Assembly (NCBI GenBank): GCA_003819975.1
Contig: RPPU01000331.1
Span: 1 to 5,588 of the forward strand
Reading direction: 5' to 3'
Length of the DNA: 5,588 nucleotides
Origin: Desulfobacteraceae bacterium
Lineage (GTDB): Bacteria > Desulfobacterota > DSM-4660 > Desulfatiglandales > HGW-15
Shown: one piece after another, positions 1 to 4,777 of the stretch
How positions within the stretch are numbered: position 1 is the stretch's first letter
How the letters are laid out: the number at the start of each line of letters is the position of its first letter
Position numbers and translations under genes: made by a program
Notes under the pieces: model-generated
Database searches by the model: none
What the model saw: the letters and a program-made list of their open reading frames with translations, nothing else
What the model was told of the DNA's origin: nothing

Positions 1-237
1 AACGCGCCCACCGGGCTCATGAAAAAATTGGGTTATTCCAAGGGTTATCTCTACCCCCATAATTACCCGGGCGGCTGGATTGAACAGGATTATTTCCCCG
101 AAGCCATCCGCAACCGGGTTTTTTACCGCCCCACCCCGCGCGGGTTTGAAAAGGAAATCAAGCGCCGCCTGGCCGAAATCGAGCAGCGCCTGAAACAAGG
201 GGATGGAGAGAAAAAGAATGAAGGCGCCGACAAATAA
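1..237 (+). CDS. rarA: Replication-associated recombination protein A (RarA/MgsA), C-terminal fragment
   Basis: This is the 3' end of a gene that starts left of the window; the frame is open from base 1 and stops with TAA at 235-237, giving 78 visible residues. The visible part begins NAPTGLMKKLGYSKGY and continues with YPHNYPGGWIEQDYFPE, followed by FYRPTPRGFEKEIKRRLAEI. I recognise this as the conserved C-terminal tetramerisation-domain end of RarA, where family members read roughly NAPTKLMK-LGYGKGYKYPH-YPGG followed by a Y-P-RGFEKEI-RL block. RarA is a cytoplasmic AAA+ ATPase acting at stalled replication forks. The ATPase domain is outside the window and cannot be checked. The last 15 residues are charged (rich in K, E, D and G) and probably a variable tail. 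An internal ATG at 19 is not the start, because the family conservation begins before it. The gene is functionally unrelated to the qrc genes downstream. Confidence 0.93.
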   Translation, partial: NAPTGLMKKLGYSKGYLYPHNYPGGWIEQDYFPEAIRNRVFYRPTPRGFEKEIKRRLAEIEQRLKQGDGEKKNEGADK

Positions 238-446
238 GCTAGACCTTCATCCGTTTCTTCAGCATTGCATTCGCTTTTTGATATTCGCTATGTGTTATTC
301 TTAAACCTTTGCCTTCCGCCTTCGCCAAACTGCCCCAACACCCCTTGCCCGCTCTCTTGCTGCGCCATAGCTATTTGGCGCAGACTAAAGGCCTTACGAA
401 GGTGGCTACCCTTGATCCCTTGACCCCTCGAACCCTTTCTTTTTTA
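238..446. other. Non-coding spacer after rarA
   Basis: This stretch has no credible reading frame with family resemblance and no clear rarA terminator. It contains an 8-bp inverted repeat at 360-383 and a pyrimidine-rich run of CTTGA/CCTCGAACCC-like units at about 411-435. That unit type resembles the low-complexity intergenic filler I associate with Desulfobacterota genomes, although this is from memory. I see no tRNA or CRISPR here. The spacer ends in a T-rich patch (438-446) that runs into the consensus promoter. Confidence 0.5.
360..383. repeat. Perfect 8-bp inverted repeat with 8-nt loop
   Basis: CTGCGCCA at 360-367 is the exact reverse complement of TGGCGCAG at 376-383, with TAGCTATT between them. 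The transcript of either strand could form a GC-rich hairpin. No T-run follows on the plus strand (ACTAAAGG), so it does not look like a plus-strand intrinsic terminator for rarA, which ended more than 120 bp earlier. It may be a dispersed palindromic element or a processing hairpin; its function is unknown. Confidence 0.55.
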
Positions 447-474
447 TTGACAATCCTCGCCCAATCCCTATAAT
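447..474 (+). promoter_or_regulatory. Perfect-consensus sigma-70 promoter
   Basis: TTGACA (447-452) and TATAAT (469-474) both match the housekeeping consensus exactly and are 16 bp apart, within the functional range. The upstream region 438-446 is T-rich, as in an UP-like element. The predicted start of transcription is around 481. No good protein start follows, but a terminator lies at 777-819, which suggests a strongly expressed non-coding RNA. It could also drive rpsU by readthrough, because no other clear promoter is visible before that gene. Confidence 0.8.
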
Positions 475-480
475 CAGCCT

Positions 481-819
481 ATTCTTTAGCTTCCGGATTG
501 TGCTCAAATAGGTCGCCATTCAAACGACTTATCTTGGACAACCGGGCTTTTTGGCTTTCAGGTTTCAGAAAAGGGGGTGATTCTAATAATCATTGGCAAA
601 ACCAATCTTTTTCAGATTCCGGGCTCTGCTACGGCTCAAAGGGATCGTTTTGCCCTGAAAAAGAGCGAACGGCCTGCAACAACCGTTCGAATGATTTCAA
701 AAGAGATGCAACCTTTTCCGGCCTGCTCAGGAGCCTAACATGCTTTAATATTATTCACCTTGAATTCGCGGTCTGGAAAAGCATCTCAACTTAACTTGGT
801 TAGGGGATGCTTTTTTTTT
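481..819 (+). ncRNA. Candidate structured non-coding RNA, possibly 6S RNA (ssrS-like)
   Basis: The region is bounded by a perfect sigma-70 promoter and an intrinsic terminator and has no convincing reading frame. Its 3' half folds by eye into a long rod. A closing helix pairs CTTTTTCAGA (607-616) with TCTGGAAAAG (772-781), ten pairs with one G-U. Inside it lie GGCTC (622-626) with GAGCC (731-735), AAAGG (638-642) with CCTTT (712-716), TGAAA (656-660) with TTTCA (695-699), and an apical CGAACGG/CCGTTCG stem (666-672, 683-689). The 175-nt span of 607-781, with a large asymmetric 3' bubble at 736-771, suits 6S RNA, the RNA-polymerase-binding regulator. GAGCCT (731-736) and ATTCACCTTGAA (753-764) resemble the 3' part of E. 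coli 6S in sequence and spacing, as I remember it. Proximity to rarA also fits, since I recall a Bacillus subtilis 6S gene near its rarA homologue. The 5' 126 nt would then be a processed leader. The alternative is a regulatory leader of rpsU. Existence of an RNA is fairly likely; the 6S identity is tentative. Confidence 0.5.
777..819 (+). terminator. Intrinsic terminator of the candidate ncRNA
   Basis: GCATCTC (781-787) pairs with GGGATGC (804-810), seven pairs with one G-U, and AAC/GTT can extend the stem inward. Nine T residues (811-819) follow directly, and the A-run at 777-780 can pair with the first Ts. This is a textbook rho-independent terminator. It ends 31 bp before the rpsU start codon, so it either ends the upstream RNA or acts as an attenuator for rpsU. 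Confidence 0.85.
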
Positions 820-850
820 CTAAAAAATTATTTTTAAAAGAGAGAAATCT

Positions 851-1039
851 ATGAAAGTTATTGTTCAAGACAATCAAATTGAAAAAGCAATCAGAGACCT
901 GAAAAAGAAACTGACTAAAGAGGGTTTTTTTTCAGAGATCAAGGAACGCCGTTTTTACGATAAACCCAGTGTCCAAAAAAAGAAAAAACAAGCCAAGGCT
1001 GCCAAACGCCGCCGCAAAAGAATGCGCAAAACTTACTAA
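851..1039 (+). CDS. rpsU: 30S ribosomal protein S21
   Basis: The 62-residue product begins MKVIVQDNQIEKAIRDLKKK, has the family's FSEIKERRFYDKPS core at about residues 28-41, and ends in a strongly basic tail rich in Lys and Arg (KAAKRRRKRMRK). This is the typical S21 plan: a small, basic, largely alpha-helical protein of the 30S platform near the 3' end of 16S rRNA, involved in early translation initiation. The length is slightly below the 71 residues of E. coli S21, with the shortening at the C-terminus. The start is supported by a purine-rich AAAAGAGAGAAA just upstream, a weak Shine-Dalgarno rather than a full AGGAGG. The gene stands apart from the usual E. coli neighbours dnaG and rpoD. 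It is noticeably richer in A and T than the qrc genes. No promoter lies between the terminator at 777-819 and the start, so expression probably depends on readthrough from the 447-474 promoter or on one hidden within 481-776. Confidence 0.96.
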   Translation: MKVIVQDNQIEKAIRDLKKKLTKEGFFSEIKERRFYDKPSVQKKKKQAKAAKRRRKRMRKTY

Positions 1040-1047
1040 TTTTTTTT

Positions 1048-1124
1048 CGACAGGATGAACGGGATCTGCCGGATATAAAAAGAATGTTTTATTTTTAACC
1101 TGTTTTTCTTGTTTATCCTGTTGG
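1048..1124. repeat. Imperfect long inverted repeat of the ACAGGAT type, downstream of rpsU
   Basis: The left arm reads CGACAGGATGAACGGGA (from 1048). The right arm, as its reverse complement from 1124 backwards, reads CCAACAGGATAAACAAGAA. ACAGGAT, AAC and further positions match, and CC/GG-rich ends close the inner side. The arms flank an A/T-rich loop of about 25 bp. A T-run at 1040-1047 directly follows the rpsU stop codon. Repeats of ACAGGAT/ATCCTGT units are familiar to me as intergenic elements in Desulfobacterota genomes, so this is probably a copy of a dispersed element. It could also act as a transcription barrier or 3' stabiliser for rpsU. Confidence 0.6.
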
Positions 1125-1382
1125 AACTTCTTTAAATTCCAAAAATAATCATTTACCCGCAAGCGTATTGAATTTCTCGCCGGATTACGATCGGTTGGAT
1201 ATCGTTCAAATCATAAACATCCCCCCCTTTTCGTCTCATAGGGACCGATTCGATTCTCTAAATATTAATCGATATCCTGAAAAACACGTCCAAATCCTCA
1301 TTTATCAGATGACTTTTGTAAAAGTCTCATGTTAAAACGAAACGGATCTTATTTAAAACTTTGCTTTTAAGAGGATGCTTTT
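1125..1382. other. Non-coding region upstream of qrcA
   Basis: No gene is visible here. The region carries a 16-bp palindrome at 1311-1326, an 8-bp inverted pair GGATATCG (1197-1204) and CGATATCC (1270-1277), a C7 run at 1221-1227, and the qrcA ribosome-binding site AAGAGGA at 1369-1375. I looked for sigma-70 and sigma-54 promoters and found no pair with acceptable spacing, so the qrcA promoter is presumably a divergent one within this stretch. Confidence 0.5.
1311..1326. promoter_or_regulatory. Palindrome upstream of qrcA, candidate operator
   Basis: GACTTTT (1311-1317) and AAAAGTC (1320-1326) are perfect inverted copies separated by only two bases, and AT/CA bases outside extend the symmetry imperfectly (ATGA...TCTCAT). 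So short a spacer favours binding of a dimeric protein over an RNA hairpin. It lies 57 bp before the qrcA start, a position suited to control of the operon. It does not match the Crp or Fnr consensus. A similar GATGACTTTT palindrome is, from memory, a recurrent intergenic motif in Desulfobacterota, so it may be a dispersed repeat instead. Confidence 0.4.
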
Positions 1383-2105
1383 ATGGTAACTCCCCCAAAC
1401 TCCGCCGGACCCTTAAAAGAAAAAGGCGTTGCTTTTCTGCGGGAATCGCTGCGCGCTTTTCACACCCAAGTTCTATTACACCCCCTTAAGAGCGGCCTGG
1501 GCTATTTCCTGTTCGGCCTGGTGGCCGCCCTGGTGCTTGGCTGGGTCTTTTTCCCTCTGGCCCTTTATTCCAGCCATAAACAGCCTCTAAACTTCAACCA
1601 TGTGGTTCACTCCAGGGAAGATATCGGCATTGAAGGAGCCACGGAGCAAGAGCGGTGCCTTTTTTGCCATGAGTTCCGCGAAGACGGCCGTTTTGGCGGA
1701 ATTCCTAAAACCGACAAATGCACCCAGTGCCATGAGGATCCGGAAGCTCCTCTGGGTAAAAATCCGAACGAAGCCGTTTTTCTCAAGGAATATGCGGCCA
1801 AGAACAAAGAAGTCCCCTGGCTGGTTTATTCGCAACAACCGGATTGTGTGTACTTTTCCCATATGGCACACGTGAAAATGGGCCAAATGGACTGCCGGAC
1901 ATGCCATGGCGACCATGCTAAAACCGAACAATTGCCTCCCTTTCAAAAGAATCGACTGACCGGATACAGCATCAATATCTGGGGTAAAAACATCAGCGGC
2001 TATAAGAAAAACAGCTGGGACCGCATGAAGATGGATGACTGCGCCCAATGTCACTCCCGGAAAGGCCGCAAAGAAAACAACGCTTGCTTTGTCTGCCATA
2101 AATAA
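1383..2105 (+). CDS. qrcA: Menaquinone reductase, multihaem cytochrome c subunit QrcA
   Basis: This 240-residue protein is the electron-entry subunit of the Qrc complex, which takes electrons from periplasmic cytochrome c3 and passes them through QrcB/QrcC towards membrane menaquinone. Residues 1-36 are polar and basic and presumably cytoplasmic. Residues about 39-62 (GYFLFGLVAALVLGWVFFPLAL) form one uncleaved membrane anchor, and the rest is periplasmic. Five CxxCH haem c sites are visible: CLFCH (92-96), CTQCH (113-117), CRTCH (171-175), CAQCH (220-224) and CFVCH (235-239). Likely distal haem ligands sit in FNHVVH (71-76) and FSHMAH (158-163). One extra cysteine, C155 in PDCVYFSH, is not part of a CxxCH. 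The Desulfovibrio complex is reported to hold six haems c, so one site may be absent or non-canonical here. The start is supported by AAGAGGA eight bases upstream. It is the first gene of the run and qrcB follows after 14 bp. ActA of alternative complex III is the main relative to consider, but the separate B and C genes favour Qrc. Confidence 0.87.
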   Translation: MVTPPNSAGPLKEKGVAFLRESLRAFHTQVLLHPLKSGLGYFLFGLVAALVLGWVFFPLALYSSHKQPLNFNHVVHSREDIGIEGATEQERCLFCHEFREDGRFGGIPKTDKCTQCHEDPEAPLGKNPNEAVFLKEYAAKNKEVPWLVYSQQPDCVYFSHMAHVKMGQMDCRTCHGDHAKTEQLPPFQKNRLTGYSINIWGKNISGYKKNSWDRMKMDDCAQCHSRKGRKENNACFVCHK

Positions 2106-2119
2106 AAAGGGAAAACACC

Positions 2120-4621
2120 ATGGAAACCAAGAAAGAGGGTATCTTTAAAAAACTGGGCTTAAACCGCCGGAATTTTCTCAAGGCTTTGATCGGCGGAACC
2201 GTCGGCGTGCATCTAACCCCCTTGCCCTGGAAACTGATGGATGATTCCGCCATCTGGACCCAAAATTGGTCCTGGGTGCCGGTTCCCGGTAAAGGCAAAT
2301 TCAGCCAAGCCCATACTCTTTGCACCCTTTGTCCCGGATCCTGCGGTATCTCGATCCGCAAGGTGGATGAAAGACCCATTCAGATCTCCGGCCATGACCA
2401 GTATCCCCTGAACTCCGGCAGTATCTGCCCTCTGGGCGCGGCCGGGCTACAACTCCTTTACAATGAAAACGTACGTTTCACCGGCCCTATGAAAAGAAAA
2501 GGCCCTAAGGGTTCCGGCGAATTTGAACCGATTTCCTGGGATGAAGCCCTGCAGATCTTGGCCGATAAAATCAAAACCTTACGCGACAATCAAAAACCTG
2601 AAACCTTGGCTGCCATTGACGGTTATCCGAGCCGCTCGTCCATGAGTCTGTTGATTCAACGGTTTCTGGAAGCGATCGGCACGCCTAATTACCTGCCCAT
2701 TCCCAGGGCCGAAGATACGGCTGCCATTGCTAACTTTTTGATGCAGGGGCAGCGGGTTCCTCAATCTTATGACCTGGAAAATGCCGATTTTATCCTCAGC
2801 TTCGGGTGCGGTCTTTTGGAGGGCTGGGGAGCGCCCGGCCGGGTTTTAAATGCCTGGGGTTTATGGCGCCGGGAACCCTTAAAATCAAAAGTCAAAATCG
2901 TACAGGTCGAAGCCCGCGCCTCTAATACCGCTTCTAAGGCCGATCAATGGATCGCAATCAACCCCGGCACCGAAACCGCCCTGGCGCTGGGATTGGCTCA
3001 TGTACTGATCAAACAAGAACTGTTTCGCAAGGAGTTTGTCGAGCGGTTCACTTTTGGTTTTCATGACTGGCCCGGCCCTGACGGCCGGAACCTTATGGGG
3101 TTCAAACGCCTGGTCTTGGAAAAATATTCACCCGAAGCCGTCTCCCGCATCACCGGTTTAAATCCCGAAGAAATCAATAAACTGGCCTTCAGCCTCAGCC
3201 AAGCAAAAGCGCCTTTGGCCCTGTCCGGCAAAGGCAAGGCCGATCTGAACGGCAACCTTTTTGAATGTATGGCCATTCAGGCTCTGAATGCGTTGCTCGG
3301 CAATATCAATCAACCCGGCGGCTCAATATTACTCGAACCATTGGCCCCACCAGCCTGGCCGGAAATAAAACCCGATACGATTGCCGCAAAAGGTTTAAAA
3401 AAACCCCGCCTGGACCAAGCCGGTACGCCGGCTTATCCGTTTACACGGGCCCTCATCCATAAATGGAGCGAACAAGTTCAAAAAAGCAATCAGCCGCTCA
3501 TCGATACCTTGCTGATTTTTTCGGCCAACCCGGTTTATACCTTACCGGATCAGGATGCCTTCAAACAAGCCTTGCAAAAAATCCCCTTTATAGTCAGCTT
3601 TTCATCTTTTCGGGATGAAACCGCTCTTTGGGCGGATCTGATCCTACCCGATCACACCTATCTTGAAAAAAGTGAAGACGTGGTCGCTCCTCCCGGTTTG
3701 CCCTATCCGCTTTACGGACTGACCCGGCCGGTGCTCCCGCCCCTTTACAATACCCTGGCGAGCGGCGATGCCCTTATCAAAACCGCCGGCCTGATCGGCG
3801 GCAGCGTCAAGAGTTCTTTTTCCTGGAGCAGCTTTGAAGAAGCCCTGAAGCAGAGAGCCGAGGGCTTACTGAAAGCGGGCCCCGGTTTGACGACCTATGA
3901 TCCGGCTGTTCCGGTGTGGGAAGAATTGAAAAAAAATACTCCCCTCCAGGCCGATTATCAATCCTTTGACGATCTGTGGAAAAAACTCCAAGCCGGCGGA
4001 TTATGGTATCAGCCTCGTTATGCTTTTCAGAATGGGGATAAAACTTTTAAAACCCCAAGCAAAAAATTTGAATTTTTCAGTACAGCCATTGAACGGGCCG
4101 TTGTGGACCTGGCAAAAACCAAAGATCCCAAGGCGGTTTTGACCAGCCTGGGAATCAAAGCCGAAAGCGATGAAGCCTTGTTGCCTCATTATGAGGCCGG
4201 CCCCTCCCTGGTCGGCAAAGATCAGTATCCTTTGCGCCTGATTCCCTATGAGCTGATCAACCTTTCCAGCAATGGGCTCCCCAATCCGCCCTACTTGAAT
4301 AAGACCCTTTTCGATGATCTTCTGGCAAAAAATGAAAGTTTCGCCGAAATCAATCCGGCCACGGCCGCGGACTATCATTTGCGGGACGGTGACCGGATGA
4401 TGATTTCTTCAACAAAGGGCAGCATCCGGGTCCGGGTGCATTATTTCAGCGGAGCCATGCCGGGTGTAATTTTTCTGCCCATGGGTTTCGGGCATCGCGC
4501 CTATGACGAGTACCAAAAAGGCAAGGGCGTGAACCCTTTGGAGATCCTGGATATCAGCCCGGATCCCTTGAGCGGTCTCCCGGCCTGGTGGAATACTTAT
4601 GTGAAAGTTGAAAAGGCTTAA
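2120..4621 (+). CDS. qrcB: Menaquinone reductase, molybdopterin oxidoreductase-like subunit QrcB
   Basis: The 833-residue product belongs to the molybdopterin oxidoreductase family (CISM superfamily). It starts with a Tat signal, NRRNFLK at 15-21 followed by a hydrophobic stretch, then WTQNWSW (46-52), which I recall as conserved in Qrc. A [4Fe-4S] site follows with C68, C71, C75 and C103. Pterin-fold blocks are seen at 222-237 (NADFILSFGCG), 260-297 (VQVEARASNT, INPGTETALALGLA), 392-404 (LLGNINQPGGSIL) and 466-477 (FSANPVYTLPD). The C-terminal dinucleotide-binding barrel spans about 703-833. The segment where catalytic relatives carry a Cys or Sec metal ligand reads PIPRAEDTAAIAN (193-205), without either. 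That agrees with reports that QrcB binds no molybdenum and serves as an electron-transfer scaffold. It lies on the periplasmic face beside QrcA and QrcC. AAAGGGA supports the ATG, and 14 bp separate it from qrcA. The length seems greater than I recall for Desulfovibrio QrcB. A catalytic polysulfide- or thiosulfate-reductase subunit is the alternative, less likely because of the cytochrome gene and the missing ligand. Confidence 0.86.
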   Translation: METKKEGIFKKLGLNRRNFLKALIGGTVGVHLTPLPWKLMDDSAIWTQNWSWVPVPGKGKFSQAHTLCTLCPGSCGISIRKVDERPIQISGHDQYPLNSGSICPLGAAGLQLLYNENVRFTGPMKRKGPKGSGEFEPISWDEALQILADKIKTLRDNQKPETLAAIDGYPSRSSMSLLIQRFLEAIGTPNYLPIPRAEDTAAIANFLMQGQRVPQSYDLENADFILSFGCGLLEGWGAPGRVLNAWGLWRREPLKSKVKIVQVEARASNTASKADQWIAINPGTETALALGLAHVLIKQELFRKEFVERFTFGFHDWPGPDGRNLMGFKRLVLEKYSPEAVSRITGLNPEEINKLAFSLSQAKAPLALSGKGKADLNGNLFECMAIQALNALLGNINQPGGSILLEPLAPPAWPEIKPDTIAAKGLKKPRLDQAGTPAYPFTRALIHKWSEQVQKSNQPLIDTLLIFSANPVYTLPDQDAFKQALQKIPFIVSFSSFRDETALWADLILPDHTYLEKSEDVVAPPGLPYPLYGLTRPVLPPLYNTLASGDALIKTAGLIGGSVKSSFSWSSFEEALKQRAEGLLKAGPGLTTYDPAVPVWEELKKNTPLQADYQSFDDLWKKLQAGGLWYQPRYAFQNGDKTFKTPSKKFEFFSTAIERAVVDLAKTKDPKAVLTSLGIKAESDEALLPHYEAGPSLVGKDQYPLRLIPYELINLSSNGLPNPPYLNKTLFDDLLAKNESFAEINPATAADYHLRDGDRMMISSTKGSIRVRVHYFSGAMPGVIFLPMGFGHRAYDEYQKGKGVNPLEILDISPDPLSGLPAWWNTYVKVEKA

Positions 4622-4646
4622 ACGTATGGTCCATATATCGGCAATT

Positions 4647-4663
4647 TATTGTTGATCAAAAAA
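4647..4663 (+). repeat. Upstream copy of a 17-bp direct repeat in the qrcB-qrcC spacer
   Basis: TATTGTTGATCAAAAAA here and TATTCTTGATCAAAAAA at 4741-4757 differ at one base. The core TTGATCAA is itself palindromic. Both copies can pair with the single T-rich arm at 4728-4737 (TTTTTTGATC), so the two repeats are potential rivals for one RNA partner. An FNR-type site would need four bases between the TTGAT and ATCAA halves, which are fused here, so that reading is not supported. Confidence 0.7.
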
Positions 4664-4697
4664 GCAAACCCATTGGCCGGTTATACCATATCATCTC

Positions 4698-4733
4698 ATT
4701 CCGGCAATTCTTTGCCGGAATTCAGGTTTTTTT
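4698..4733 (+). terminator. Perfect 10-bp hairpin with T7 tract between qrcB and qrcC
   Basis: ATTCCGGCAA (4698-4707) and TTGCCGGAAT (4712-4721) are exact inverted copies around a TTCT loop. TCAGG follows and then seven T (4727-4733). The stem is strong, but the five bases between stem and T-tract make it a weaker terminator than the classic form, so partial termination or an RNA-processing or stabilising role are both possible. It lies 77 bp after the qrcB stop codon. Confidence 0.6.
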
Positions 4734-4761
4734 GATCTTGTATTCTTGATCAAAAAAACCT
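4724..4761 (+). repeat. Perfect 14-bp inverted repeat immediately before the qrcC ribosome-binding site
   Basis: AGGTTTTTTTGATC (4724-4737) and GATCAAAAAAACCT (4748-4761) are exact inverted copies around a ten-base loop. The left arm contains the T-tract of the preceding hairpin, and the right arm ends five bases before GAGGAG (4767-4772) of qrcC. In RNA it would form a stable A/U-rich stem. It may hold the ribosome-binding region in an open single-stranded stretch, protect the 5' end of a processed qrcC message, or be a protein-binding or mobile-element end. Confidence 0.75.
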
Positions 4762-4777
4762 TAAGCGAGGAGCACGC

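Noticed and set aside
405..440. GGGTTCGAGGG on the minus strand, resembling a tRNA T-loop
   Set aside because: The flanking bases do not pair into a T-stem, and no acceptor or anticodon arms are found at the proper distances.
498..794. 98-codon open frame starting with TTG within the intergenic region
   Set aside because: It has a weak start with no ribosome-binding site, no family resemblance, and it runs into the terminator stem. It overlaps the predicted structured RNA.
481..819. tmRNA or RNase P RNA as identity of the intergenic RNA
   Set aside because: There is no tag-peptide frame ending in an Ala-rich tail, no tRNA-like ends with a T-loop, and no conserved RNase P P4 sequence such as GAGGAAAGTCC.
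1341..1366. Sigma-54 promoter suggested by TTGCT near 1361
   Set aside because: The required GG element is not at the fixed distance of about ten bases; the closest GG is 17 bases before the GC.
1587..2099. 170-codon open frame on the minus strand inside qrcA
   Set aside because: It is a shadow of the strongly supported QrcA frame; its translation has no recognisable domain. The same applies to the antisense frames in qrcB (4001-4378) and qrcC (4691-5143).
4652..4659. TTGATCAA as an FNR-type binding site
   Set aside because: FNR-like sites need TTGAT and ATCAA separated by four bases; here the halves are fused, so the spacing does not fit.
4652..4690. Separate promoter for qrcC in the spacer
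   Set aside because: TTGATC and TATACC are present, but the spacing between them is 24 bp, and no other hexamer pair has acceptable spacing.
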